Assembly: GCA_964019335.1 (NCBI GenBank)
Contig: OZ025716.1
Location: forward strand, 310,001 to 374,000
Direction: 5' to 3'
Source: Diplonema japonicum
Lineage: Eukaryota; Euglenozoa; Diplonemea; Diplonemida; Diplonemidae
Length of the DNA: 64,000 bases
Part shown: positions 27,928 through 38,602 of the stretch, in pieces
Layout of the letters: every line of letters begins with the position of its first letter
Numbering within the stretch: position 1 is the stretch's first letter
Made by a program: the position numbers and the translations under genes
The notes under the pieces: generated by a model
Databases searched by the model: none
Told to the model about the DNA's origin: nothing
What the model saw: the letters and a program-made list of their open reading frames with translations, nothing else

Positions 27928-28383
27928 ATGAACTTCGTCAAGAAGCTTTCTGGAAGCATCAGGAACAGCTTGGCTACAGACGGCAGCACTGATTGCAGCA
28001 CTGACATGGAGGGGGAAGAGTGGTTACGGCAGATGAACGGGAGTGGGGTGATGTCGCTGGCTATGATGCCCCGCATGAAGTGTGAGGGGGGGACCCAGAC
28101 TGAGCCGAGGCTAAGTGTAGAGAGGGAAATGAGGGAATTAAAAGAGGAAGTTTCCAGGCTAAGACGCAGCGCCGAGGCAGCCCGTGGGTACTACGTAAAA
28201 AAAGACAGCATCATCGAGACGCAGCGAGCCCTCATTCTAGAGCTGCAGCATGAGCTCTCCATGGCCAGAAAGCTCCCTTCCCTTTTGTCTCCTATGTCTT
28301 CTAATGGCAACTACATGGACGCCGGTGGTGCCTCATCTTCTGAAGGAGAAGAAACTGACGAAGAAATATTTGTGGACGAGTAA
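27928..28383 (+). CDS. Small coiled-coil protein with acidic tail, unknown function
   Basis: 151 aa from ATG 27928, preceded by an almost pure A tract; upstream in-frame residues are poly-Lys and not used. The N-terminus is amphipathic and basic (NFVKKLSGSIRNSLA), the centre (residues about 65-115) a coiled coil (SVEREMRELKEEVSRLRR), and the C-terminus Ser-rich then acidic (SSEGEETDEEIFVDE). It follows the 27160 gene by 165 bases; both are small coiled-coil proteins but not clearly related. Confidence 0.65.
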   Translation: MNFVKKLSGSIRNSLATDGSTDCSTDMEGEEWLRQMNGSGVMSLAMMPRMKCEGGTQTEPRLSVEREMRELKEEVSRLRRSAEAARGYYVKKDSIIETQRALILELQHELSMARKLPSLLSPMSSNGNYMDAGGASSSEGEETDEEIFVDE

Positions 28384-29108
28384 AAAAGAAGGCGTTTCTC
28401 CTTATAGCAGCTTGATTTTTTATTATTCAACCAAGAAAAAAAAAAAAAGAAAAAGAAAAAAGAAAAAAAGAAAATGCAAAGACCAAACAAAAAAAAAAAT
28501 ATATATATATATATTGATAATGAATTGTTATTTGCTAAAAAAGAGTAGTGGCAAAGCACTGTTTTAAGTCTCATCCTTGCTATAGGTTAATCCCGACAGT
28601 GCACAAACAAAATAAGCCGCTTTTTTTTTCCAAAGAATAGGACATTTTTCATGAAAAGAAGATTTGTGAATATAAAAAAAGAGAAAAGAAAGTCAAGTTG
28701 TAGTAGAGGCAAAAGTTTGTTACCCTAAGAGTGTCGGCTTGCCTCTACCATTCGTACCGCAAGCGTGTTTGGTGTTCATTCCCTTTTCCTTCTTTTCCCC
28801 TTTTTTTTTTTTTTGTTATGAGAAGAAAAAAAAGGGTGGAGAAGAAAGGGAACACCTTTAGTTTTTTTTTTTTTTTGTTCCCCTCAATAGGACTACTATT
28901 TTATTATATCTCTATTCCTATGTTCTGAGAACTCTGTAATCAATACAAGACAAAAAAAAAAAAAAATCTCTCTCCTCCCTAAGAAGAAGGGTCCGTGTGT
29001 GTTTTTTTTTTTTATATAAAAAAAAAGAAGGAAAAAAAAAAAAAAAAAAAGAATCCCGTGTATTGTGCATTTCACCTGTATTTTTCTTTCTATTTCTTTT
29101 TTTTTTTT
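28384..29108. other. AT-rich spacer
   Basis: A-rich then T-rich homopolymer blocks, including a short AT dinucleotide run near 28500. No gene seen. It ends in a T run that forms the 5' junction of the truncated LINE-B copy. Confidence 0.5.
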
Positions 29109-29848
29109 TAGTCCCAAGAGGAGCCGACAAAGCAGGGAAAGAACGTGCCAGGATGGTGCAACAATACCTCCTGAAAGTAGTGACGGTCCGTGACGCCAGA
29201 GCAGCGGAAAAAAGCAAGAGAGTGCTCACCTCCAACCCTTGGGATGAGGTAACGACAGGGAGGCAACATGATGTTCCGACGGAAGCGTTGCTGAAGGCGA
29301 ACGGGGCGTCAGGCGCGGTCCTGACCTTTCATTTGAAGAACGTCCTCAAGTGGCTAAGAGGCCTACGATGGTACGATGGTAAGAAGAAAACTTCCGTCAC
29401 TACAATGGAACTCGCCATAGACTATGAGCAGACCACCCGCCGGTCACTCATAGGTCCCCTCGACGATCAAGACCTGCTCACGGAGAAGGCCGCAAGGATG
29501 CGATACATCTTGGGTCGCATCCAGAAATGCTCAGCACGCTGTGGAAGGTCAGCCTTCCCCGCCAACGCCAAATCAAGGGTGCATACCCTTCGACATCTTG
29601 GGGGCCCGACGGCACACGGCTACGACAGGAGACCACTCTTCTCCTCGAGCCAAACCCCCCCCTACCTAGCACGACTCCAAGCAATGTTTCTCGCCCAGAT
29701 GCCGTCCATCTCATCGCGACAAACAGCCACCGCAGGCACCAGACAGCAACCGCAGAACGGTGACCGATTAGTGTGAATTTCTACCTGAACAGTGAGCACC
29801 CCCATGCACACTGAAATTTTATCGAGTTTTTTTTTTTTTTTTTTTTTT
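29109..29848 (+). mobile_element. 5'-truncated LINE-B copy
   Basis: This corresponds to 26344-27061 of LINE-B plus a T22 tail. I count three substitutions over about 715 bases (the CTG/TTG, CAG/CAA and GTG/ATG changes at about 29333, 29469 and 29683). The 5' end abuts a T run (about 29097-29108). It is too short to encode RT and is 5'-truncated as expected for abortive target-primed reverse transcription. Confidence 0.9.
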
Positions 29849-29901
29849 GCAAAAACACAATAGGACTTCCTTTTCTTTTTTTTTTTTTTTTTTCCCCCCT
29901 A

Positions 29902-29966
29902 AGACGAGTCATTGACTTGTCTAAACAAAAAACGGGAACTGCAGGTTACCAAGCTTTCTCCATAAA
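29902..29966 (+). repeat. Partial SINE-like A half
   Basis: GACGAGTCATTGACTTGTC followed by TAAACAAAA and a GGGAAC block matches the start of the repeat at 30949. It follows a T tract and then loses similarity. Confidence 0.5.
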
Positions 29967-30315
29967 AAAAAGGGTTTCCTGCCCAGCACTGAAAAGAAAA
30001 AAGGAACCCATGTACTGTGGGGGGGGGGGGGGGGGGGGGGGGCAAACTACCAGTTTATTTTTTTTGCAGTATTTTCTCTTTTAGTCGCCCCCCCCTTTTT
30101 ATTTCTGGGGTGGGGCTTGCAGTGATGCGTTACACGAAGCGTGCCCCCCCTGTATTTTCTTTTTCCTATTTCAATACGAAGCTTAAAATTCCTCCACTGA
30201 TCAGAGATTTAAAAGCAACAATTTTTTTTTTTTAATGATCTGAGGTAGGAACTAAGGAATAGGAAGAACTGACGAAAAGAAAAAAAAAAAAAAAAAGGAA
30301 GAAGAAAAAAAAAAG

Positions 30316-30346
<31 letters not shown>

Positions 30347-30604
30347 ATTATCTCGGGATTTTGGCTTCTTTCCACCCTTGTTTTCCTAATTTTATTATAC
30401 GTGTGCAAGATCTAAGAGTTTATTCTTTTTTTTTTTTTTTCTCTTGTGATGTGCGGATGTAAAAGAATATTATGAAAGCTATCGCAACGAAGCACAATTC
30501 CCCCCCCCCCCCCCCGAGTGAAATTTTCTTTTTCTTCTTTTTTTTCTTTCCCTCCTCTTCCCTTCCATGCTCTTTACTAATTCCTTCCCCTCCCCCCCCT
30601 TCTT
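29967..30604. other. Homopolymer-rich spacer
   Basis: It contains a G24 run (30019-30042), a C16 run (30500-30515) and several long T and A runs. No gene seen. Confidence 0.5.
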
Positions 30605-30672
30605 GAACAGTGAGCACCCCCCCCCCCCCCCCTGCACACTGGAACTTAATCGTATTTTCTTTTTTTTTTTCT
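30605..30672 (+). mobile_element. 3'-terminal scrap of a LINE-B type element
   Basis: GAACAGTGAGCACCCC, a C16 run, then TGCACACTGGAACTTAATCG and a T-rich tail. It matches the last ~50 bases of LINE-B including both hairpin stems. Either an extremely 5'-truncated insertion or a non-autonomous derivative. Confidence 0.7.
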
Positions 30673-30948
30673 TTTCTTTGTATGCTGTCTGTTTGGGCTC
30701 AGCACACGGGAGTAAAAATAAAAAAAGAACTTTTTAAAAATAAAAAAAAAATAATAATAGGACAATTCTTTTTATTTTTGTGTGTATGTAGTCTTTTTTT
30801 TTTTATTTTTTTTTTTATTTACCTCTACTTTTTATTTTTTTTTTTCCCCATATGGAACCGCATCCACCATCGGGTTTTTACTTCCAAAATTGAGTTTTAA
30901 AAATTGACGACAATTATCGTATTTTTGAACATCTTACTATTATTTTTT
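30673..30948. other. AT-rich spacer
   Basis: T- and A-rich runs, ending in a T6 run before the next SINE-like unit. No gene seen. Confidence 0.4.
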
Positions 30949-31128
30949 GCAAGAACGAGTCTTTGACTTGTCTAAACAAAAGGGGAACGTTGGCAACGTG
31001 TTTCGGGTTGACAAACTTCTCCAGGTTTTACCCGGCACGTACAAACAACGGCCAGTTCCTCTTTTCCACGGTGGGCACCAACCAGCGCACCGCAAAAATA
31101 GATCGAGTTTTTTTTTTTTTTTTTTTTT
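30949..31128 (+). mobile_element. SINE-like element with LINE-B-style 3' end
   Basis: It starts GCAAGAACGAGTCTTTGACT after a T run, and contains ACGTTGGCAACGT and CTTCTCCAGG. It ends with a hairpin (CGGTG 31069-31073 with CACCG 31088-31092, a G-G mismatch and an inner GC/GC step), then ATCGAG and a T21 tail. LINE-B ends with the same design: 5-bp stem, mismatch, inner stem, then ATCGAG and T. No coding capacity. I could not identify convincing Pol III A and B boxes. Confidence 0.65.
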
Positions 31129-32054
31129 GGCTGAAATTTGGGTTTTTGGATCGATTTCAAACCCGCACCTAGAAACCTAACAGTGATCGGTTTAACCCTG
31201 GAAAACTATGACCTACTACATTTTTTTTTTCTCTCTTTTTTTTTTTTTTTTTGTTCTATTATATTTTCTCACCTCCCATATCTTTTTATTTTTATTTAAG
31301 CCTTCTAATCTCGAGCCAGATGATCTGCCTTGCGATGAGAGGGGAAACATAAAAATAGGCTGATGCAGGGAAAGTGGGAAACAGGAGGAAGAGAAAAAGA
31401 AAGAAACCTGCATTACACCATGTTTGGCAAGTAGCCTCTCTGCGGCCTTGTGCCAGTGAACCCAGGCTCACCCTTTTGATTTATTTGATATTTTCTGCTC
31501 CTCTACCTCCGTCTGTCTTTCCTTTTGCTTTTTTTTTTTCTTTTCGCCTCTAAAGGGTCTCTTAGACACGTTGCGCTGACACTTTCGAGAAATAGGGGGT
31601 TCTTCTGAAGTTTTTCTTGAAGTCCTGGTATATTTAGTTCAAGAAAGATAAACAAAAAGAAGGTTACCCTCTCTCTAAAGAAAAAAAAGAAAAAAGAATA
31701 ACAGGAAAGAAAATGAATGACGGGCCCAGAGAAGGGGTTAACACCAAAAATGGAAGAATTTTCTATTTTTTTATTTTTTTTTTTTATCCATACTCTCATG
31801 AGTCAGTCTAGATCAGACAGCATCTATCGTTCTTCTTTTCTTTAAAAAAACAAAAAAAAAAAAAAAAAAAAAAAAACCATGTCTAGTTTTTGTTTTTTTA
31901 AAAGAAAGTATATATCTAATTCTCTCGTTCTTCCCCCACCCACCCATCCCCCTGCACATAGTCTTTCCCTCTCTTTAAAAAAAAAAATATATATATATAT
32001 TCCCCCCCTTCTGTACTGCTAATTAAAACAAGAAGAAAAAAAAAAAAGAAAAAA
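31129..32054. other. Spacer upstream of the membrane-protein gene
   Basis: Mixed sequence with T tracts (about 31221-31252) and an A28 tract near 31850; short AT repeats and an A-rich leader lie directly before the ATG. No gene seen on either strand. Confidence 0.4.
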
Positions 32055-33710
32055 ATGGACACCACTTTACTCATCGCTATTATATTAATAGGGCTGATTG
32101 TGGGAACGGCATGCTTGATAGCTATTGTTCTGCTCACGAAGAGTTCGAAGAAGAAAACTATTGTTGAACGGGAGAGACAGCTGATCAAAGAGGCCTCAAT
32201 CGATCCCCCGCCACCGCCGCCACCACAACAACCACAACAACAACAACAACCCCAACCTGCTCATGTAGAACAGGTACCGGAAGCTCAGCAACCATTACTG
32301 GCAAACCAGTACTTGAAGACGGACGAAGTGTCGGCTTCAACGTCAGCATCAACAATGTTCAAAAGCGAACGGGCTCCTCCACCACCTCCATCGTCAAACA
32401 GAGACGCAACACCATTACACCTGAAACTACTTGTAATAGACGATTTACCAAAAGCAGATATCACACTTTCATCTAGAGCAGTGGCATTAAACACCAGCAA
32501 GAAAGAAATAGGAACAGAGGGGTTCTGGGAGACATCAACGACCGCCAACACCCGACTTGTGTGGAACACAACACGAAACCTCAATTTGCGAAAATGCGAC
32601 TGCGACGCCATCTACCTGGAACTTGTTACAACACGGGAAGAACGATACGCGCACACCACCATCCGCCCGGAAAACCTCACAGTAAGCAAACGACTCAACA
32701 TACCCATAGAAACCGTCGATGGGAACATCATCACAATGTCAATTGTACTCGTCCCCCCACCAACACTACGCCGAATTGGGTACATTATGAAGCTTCCGGG
32801 CGATCTAGACCCGCAGACCGGGCTAACAGATAAAACCAAAGTTTTCGCGGAAGAGATTAAAACAAGGATACAATCGGCCACGCAGGACCATAAGGATCTG
32901 TCCACCGTAGATAAAATCATCGTTGGACCGACAATTTCCGGGGTTCAGGTTGCCTTTATAACTCTGTCGTCGTTGCTCGGCAACTGCAAAGAGCTCGCTG
33001 TCAGCAGGTACGCGAAGCTTGCGTCGGACCAACGCCCTGCCTCAACACACGCTTTTGTCGATTTACTGAGCCATAAAACAGAAGATTTATACAACGACCA
33101 TCCTGGGGTTGCAGCGAGATATTTAGGATCGTTCCCAATCAACGCAACGGAGCTCGGGACATCATCTGAAGAGGCGACAGATGTGGGGAATTGTAAGGAG
33201 ATTATGAACCAGGTTCTGTACGGGGAGGAGAAGGTTGTTCTTCTCGTGCTGCAGCCGTCTGTTTACTACTATTTTGTCGACCTATTCACGTCCCCCGTCG
33301 TTGCCGCCAACACCAAGAACGACGTTCTTGCTGCATCATCGTTTTCTTTATTCAAGCTTGGGATCGACGCTGATGTTGACCATCCTATAGTTTCTATCAA
33401 CCCTCTTATCACCGGGACGGGGTACGGGGGTTCTGCTTCGCCATCACCTGCACGGGGTGCCTTCCTCACACCTAGTCCTACACCTGTGGGGAGAGGTGTG
33501 GATATGTATGGAGGGACGTTACCTTCTGCATCTGGAGCGACACCTAGCCGGTTTCCCAATTCGCACTCTTTCGCTGTGAAACAGCAGGAGCTTGAGAGGA
33601 GGGAGCTGGCGCTTGGTGGGCGTGAGGTGGCTGTGTTGATGCGTGAGCGACAGATGCAGTCGGCGATGGGACGTGGTAGAGGGAGGGATAGCCAACCTGC
33701 TTGGCTTTGA
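32055..33710 (+). CDS. Single-pass membrane protein with Pro/Gln-rich linker, unknown function
   Basis: 551 aa, ATG 32055 after an A-rich leader, stop TGA. Residues about 5-27 are a strong hydrophobic helix (LLIAIILIGLIVGTACLIAI) followed by Lys residues, consistent with a type III membrane anchor facing the cytosol. Residues 50-75 are poly-Pro then poly-Gln. A folded region spans about 120-460 with several beta-like stretches (LHLKLLVIDDLPKADI; IITMSIVLVPPP); I cannot assign it. The C-terminal ~90 residues are low-complexity, then a short charged helix and an Arg-Gly patch (GRGRGRDSQ). Two clusters of TTC/TCG codons late in the gene show no frame disturbance. Confidence 0.75.
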   Translation: MDTTLLIAIILIGLIVGTACLIAIVLLTKSSKKKTIVERERQLIKEASIDPPPPPPPQQPQQQQQPQPAHVEQVPEAQQPLLANQYLKTDEVSASTSASTMFKSERAPPPPPSSNRDATPLHLKLLVIDDLPKADITLSSRAVALNTSKKEIGTEGFWETSTTANTRLVWNTTRNLNLRKCDCDAIYLELVTTREERYAHTTIRPENLTVSKRLNIPIETVDGNIITMSIVLVPPPTLRRIGYIMKLPGDLDPQTGLTDKTKVFAEEIKTRIQSATQDHKDLSTVDKIIVGPTISGVQVAFITLSSLLGNCKELAVSRYAKLASDQRPASTHAFVDLLSHKTEDLYNDHPGVAARYLGSFPINATELGTSSEEATDVGNCKEIMNQVLYGEEKVVLLVLQPSVYYYFVDLFTSPVVAANTKNDVLAASSFSLFKLGIDADVDHPIVSINPLITGTGYGGSASPSPARGAFLTPSPTPVGRGVDMYGGTLPSASGATPSRFPNSHSFAVKQQELERRELALGGREVAVLMRERQMQSAMGRGRGRDSQPAWL

Positions 33711-34595
33711 TAAAATGTTTGTATAGTTTTAGAAGAAGGGGAAAAAAAAAAAAAAAAGAAGAATGTTTTTTTTTTGTAGCCTTTAGCGGGTGCGAACAAC
33801 AAATGGCATTTCTCTCATTTTTTTTTTTTTTTCTTTCATCCCCCAATCGCAAAAAAACGAAAGGAAAAGACCGAAAATTTTAATTAGAATATTAAGAGAT
33901 TTATTGCACTGCTTAAAATCCCAAAAATTGGGTTTAGAATCCAATGGAAAAAAAGGTACATAATTTTTCGTACGTAAAAAAGCAATAAGTTAACAATAAG
34001 TTTTCTTTTTTCTTCTTCTTCTTCTTTTTTTTTTCTTTTGCTTTGTGTCACATTAAAGTAGTAGGAATGGGAATAGAAATAAAAGAACCTAGAAAAGAAA
34101 ATAGAGAGAAAGAAGAAAAAAAAAAAGTGAATGAAAAGAAAATGGGAAAAAAGAAAAAAAAAAAAAAAAGGAAAAGAGAAAAAAAAAATACAATATGACA
34201 GATTTTATTGAAACCCCTCTCCCCAGTTATTTTGTTTTAAAAAAAAGAGGAAAAAAGAAAGTCTTTTTTTTAATCTTTTTTTGAAACAATAGCGCATGGG
34301 GTTTTTTAACAAAATTTCTTACTAATCTTTTTTTTTCTCCCTCTATTTCTTCTTTCCCTTACTCCTTTCTTTTTTTTTAATTGAGGGGAGGGGGGTAAAT
34401 AATGACAACGGGACTATTACTAGATATACCCTCCCTTCTCCTCTCCCTCCCCTTCCTCCTTCCCAAGTATTTATTTTTCCGTATATTTCTGAGTATTTCT
34501 CTATTTCTGTTTGTAGCTTTCTATTGGGAAAGGGGAAAAGAAAAAGAGTAAAAAAAAAACTACATGTTTTTTCGTTTGGAGATATTTTTGCGTGT
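33711..34595. other. AT-rich spacer
   Basis: Alternating A and T homopolymer blocks, no ORF accepted, no recognised RNA gene. Confidence 0.4.
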
Positions 34596-34880
34596 CCTTT
34601 CACTTTTGTCAAAACAAAAAAAAGGGGGAACGTTGGCTTATGCCTTTCGGGTTTTTTTACAAAAAAAAACCTCTCCAGGTTTTACCTCGTGCACAAAGAA
34701 AATGACGGACCCCGTAAAACAAACTTTTTGAAAAGAATTTGTTAATTTGCGAAAAAAAGAAGAAGAAAAAAAGAAGAAGAATAAAAAAAAAAAAAAAAAG
34801 GAGTGAAGGGCAGCTTTTTTTTTTTTTTTTTTTTTTTTGCCCCCGTTTCATCCCTTACTGTAGGTGAAAAAAACGGTGTT
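34596..34880 (+). mobile_element. SINE-like repeat, A and B halves, degenerate
   Basis: The A half (about 34596-34700) keeps GGGGGAACGTTGG and CTCTCCAGGTTTTACC. The B half (about 34720-34880) keeps AACAAACTTTTTGAAAAGAA, TTGTTAATTTGC and CCCTTACTGTAGGTGAAAA. The order matches the copy at 62725-63022. Internal homopolymers have expanded. It sits 115 bases before the FtsX-like gene and may contribute to its leader. Confidence 0.55.
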
Positions 34881-34994
34881 AACACCACTCGATTCTTTTT
34901 CTTTTTTCTTTTTTTTTTTCCAGTTTTTGCGATCATCATTCCACAGGGTTCAAAAAAAAAAAAAAAAAAGAGAGAGAAAAAAAAAAAAAAAACC

Positions 34995-37900
34995 ATGGAA
35001 TACGTAAGGCAGGCCGGCGACATGGCGAAGGCCTTCGCACTGGCAACCGTGGTGTCGGTAAAAATGACAGTGTCGGAGTTTTCAAGGAGAAAGGAGAACT
35101 ACCTCCTTGGCGTCCTCACCGTCATCCTCGTGGTGTTCATGATATCGGTGATTCTAACTGGCGTGGACAAATCTCCGGTAATCTTCCTGAAACTCGCTGA
35201 AGAACAAACCGGCGAAATGGACATGCTGTTCATCAGAAACAACATTCGATCGGGCGACATCCCATTTCTGAACTTCACCGCCGCGAATATTTCCCTGGCT
35301 GCACAGAACGTTTCTAACGGTCCCGACCTCAAGGCAATGGTACCTCGATGGCTCATAACCGCTGATGCTTCAAAGAAATGGCCGTCTTCTGACACAGAAC
35401 GCAACACAACGGTAGATGTCACCCTCCTCATTGTCGACTCGAAGGAGGAGAACAAAATCAATATGGGTAGAAAATGGGGCCATCGAAGAATAGGTGAATC
35501 TGAATGTCATGTCAAGGACACAGTCCTCAGGCTTTTGGGAATCGAAGCGAATGTCGGCGAGCACATTATCCTGGAGATCTCGATCGATAGGTTTCTTCAA
35601 GATCAAAACATCAACAGCGATCAACTTTTAAACTTATTTGGAGGAAGCGGATCAACAACCAACACATCGACAGATTTAATCATCGACGCGTTGGGGTTAA
35701 ACAACAACGACAATGTTGAGGTCAACGTGACGGTTGTTACAGAAGGAATCTCCGATTTATTCAACATTACCATCCCTGCACCAGCGCCCGGCGACGAACT
35801 ACAAAACGTAACCGTTCAAAACGCGAGGGACATTATCCCGGGAGTTCTTTCAAACGGGAGTATAAACGGAACAAGTATCGACCTCCTCAGCCTTTTAAAC
35901 AACGGAACTATTCGCCTAGACCTCGACGTCGTTGACGAAGTTGACGGCGCCGGTGGAAAGTACCCGAACGCTGTGGGAAACGCTGTAATAATCGACTCCA
36001 CATACTTCTTACACACCATGTTGGAACAGTTGTGTTACGAAACGCAGAGGAGGCTTATCGAACAGGTCACCGGTACCACAATTCCAGACGCTCAAGAAGT
36101 TGTCGACAATTTTGAAATCAACGATGTTGCCCTCACAATGATCGCTCTGTTCAACAGCAGGCAAGATACTTACACCCTTCCAAAACCTTCACTCGACAAG
36201 GATGTCGTTAAAAAATCCGACGCCGTAATGCGAGCGCTGGACGTTCGGTACAACGCCACGATATCATTCCCGCTGGCGTTGGCTATGGATGGGTTTTATT
36301 TTTTGAGGTTGTTTTTGGAGCAGATTTTCAACGCGGTGATTGTGACGTTGGCGGTTCTCGGGTGTATTTTAATATACTCGTTGCTGCTCTCAAATGTTGA
36401 GGAAAAGACTTTTGAGCACGGGATGCTCCGCGCGTTGGGGTTCAGAAAGCTTTCTTTAATCAATCTGATCACCATCCAGGCCATGTCATTCACCATCCCT
36501 GGCGTTGCCATCGCAATGACATTGGCTGTCATTGCAAACATCATTATAGAGGTAATCGTCAGCGATTTTTCCGGATTCGATGCGCAAACAGATAACATGC
36601 CGCTTCTAGCGATTGTCATCCCCATTGTGGTCGGGGTTTCTGTTCCGTTGTTTGCCAATATTTGGCCGATTCAGCGTGCTATGCAGAAAACTTTACGTGG
36701 TGCGCTTGATGTGTCGCATCAGGCTCATACTGAAACGACGGTAACTGTTCAGAAACTGCAGGATCTTGGTTTGGCGTTGTGGCAGACGCTTTTAGCAATT
36801 TTTTTGGTGGTTGCAGGGTTCATCGTGTACTACCTGATGCCTTACTCGTTCATCTTCAACGACCTCCCGTTGTTCTTTTTCCTGCTTCTTATCATTCTGA
36901 TGGGTATGCTGTTCGGGCTGTGTATGATATCTGCTGCCTTGCAGTCACCCTTGGAGCTCGGTGTTCTGAGGGCAATCCTTTGGGGCAAGGACAAGATTCT
37001 TAAAACGCTGATCGAGAAGAACCTCTCCGGGCATCGAAACAGATCGTCAAAAACGTACATGATGTTCACGATCAGCACAGCGAGTATTATCTTCGGCGGT
37101 GTTGTCTTCACTCTTCAAGCGAACTCTATCGAGGCCAATATCGAGGTTTTGGTTGGGACCGATGTACAAGTTTGGTCGACAGACTTCGATTTCCCCATCA
37201 ACCGGGATCTTGTCGACCCTTACATGAGGGAACAGGTTGCGACTTCGGATGTGGTTTTAGACTGGAGCTACACAAGCTTTGCTTTGAACGATTACGACCA
37301 GTTTAGAACGTATGTGGTGGGAGAAGAAAAAAAAAAAAAATAATATTATATATATACAGTACCGCGGTGTCCAATTTGCTGTTCTTCCCGTCCGCCAACC
37401 AACGCCCGACTGGTGTCGACAGAAATCTGCAGAATGTCATTTACGACAAGTATTTTCTACCGGTGGACACTCAGGTATATATTATATAAATATTTATATA
37501 AAAAAAAAAAAAAAACTTTTTTTTTTTATTATTTAGAGCGGGGTTTCGAAAAGCGATATTTTCTCAAGTTTGTACACGCTTCCAACAGAGGGGAGCAACT
37601 ACCGACCGGTCCCAATGCACTCCGGCGTGCCGCCAGGTGAGACAGTCCCGGATCTGGGAAGGAAATACTCGGAGATTATAGAAGTGGTAGCATCCGCAGG
37701 AAGCAAGGACTTCATGAGCTTGCGAAGCGAAAACGCCATGAAGCTGGAAGTGGAGTACCGCACCTCGAGAACGGCGACGACGGAAAAAGAAGCCGATTAC
37801 CTGGCGCAGCCGAGATCGCTAATCAGCAAAATGCCGGGATACCCCTTTGTAATCAGCTCCTACACGTTCGGCCTGGGCAGCGCTCCAATCTTCATGTCGA

Positions 37901-38514
37901 TGGACTCATTTCAAACCATTATCAACGATAATACAGTGAACGCGTGGAGGCTGAACGGAAGCTCTACTTCTCGTGTCGATCTCACCAAGATTTACCATGA
38001 GAAGATGTTCATCCGTTTGAAGGACGGGGTCACCACATTTGAGAGAGAGGCTTTCATAAATGAACTGAAGAGTTATCTGTCACGTGAATACCACACAGTA
38101 CTGGACGTATCGGACTTGAAGGACACAACGAGAATGGCGATTGACTTGTTGTTGTTGTTCTTTTACATGATATCGGGGATAGCTGTGGCGTTGAATTTGT
38201 TCCTTCTTTGGATGTCGTTTTCTACGAACGTGAAGCAGTCTGCTTGGTCGTTTGCGGTGATGCGGTCGTTGGGGTTTAATGTTGACCAGTTGATCAAGGC
38301 CTATGTGTATGAGGCTCTGTGTACCGTGCTCTCGGCATTCTTCTGCGGGTGTGTTATCGGCCTCATTATCGCCATTACCCTGACCGTGCAGTTCAACATG
38401 TTTGTCGAAATGCCGATGGACTTCACCTTCCCCTATGTTCTCTTCATTGTCGTTTTCTGTGAAGCATTGTTCACCGCTATTGTCGGTTCCTACGTTCCAG
38501 CATTGGTATTTTGG

Positions 38515-38555
<41 letters not shown>

Positions 38556-38602
38556 AGGAACTTCGGAAAAAACAAATTGCGCAAGTTCTTAAATCGCAGT
38601 GA
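34995..38602 (+). CDS. FtsX-like (ABC permease-type) membrane protein, four exons
   Basis: Exons 34995-37309, 37360-37474, 37537-38505 and 38558-38602 join in frame to 1147 aa, stop TGA. All three introns are GT-AG. There is an N-terminal membrane helix (residues about 36-55), a ~380-residue extracytoplasmic region rich in N-x-S/T sites, and an FtsX block from about residue 445 (FEHGMLRALGFRKLSLINL). A second helix group follows, then another long loop and a final FtsX block in exon 3 (FAVMRSLGFNVDQLIKAYVY). It ends QIAQVLKSQ, typical of the family's cytosolic tail. FtsX permeases pair with an ATPase and act mechanically on periplasmic or surface partners; eukaryotic protist versions are uncharacterised. 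No ATPase gene is nearby. The start follows a long A tract. Confidence 0.85.
37310..37359 (+). other. Intron 1 of the FtsX-like gene (50 nt)
   Basis: Donor GTATGTGG, internal A run, acceptor ATATACAG. Phase 2 (after AC of a Thr codon). Removal joins the frames and continues a coherent protein. Confidence 0.85.
37475..37536 (+). other. Intron 2 of the FtsX-like gene (62 nt)
   Basis: Donor GTATATAT, an A run then a T run, acceptor TTATTTAG. Phase 0. Confidence 0.85.
38506..38557 (+). other. Intron 3 of the FtsX-like gene (52 nt)
   Basis: Donor GTATTTTG, then T and a very long A run, acceptor AATAAG. Phase 0. It exposes a 14-residue last exon. Confidence 0.8.

Noticed and set aside
28997-29776. 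259-aa ORF as a host gene
   Set aside because: It is the truncated LINE-B copy read through an upstream T tract; identical to the LINE-B ORF2 C-terminus.
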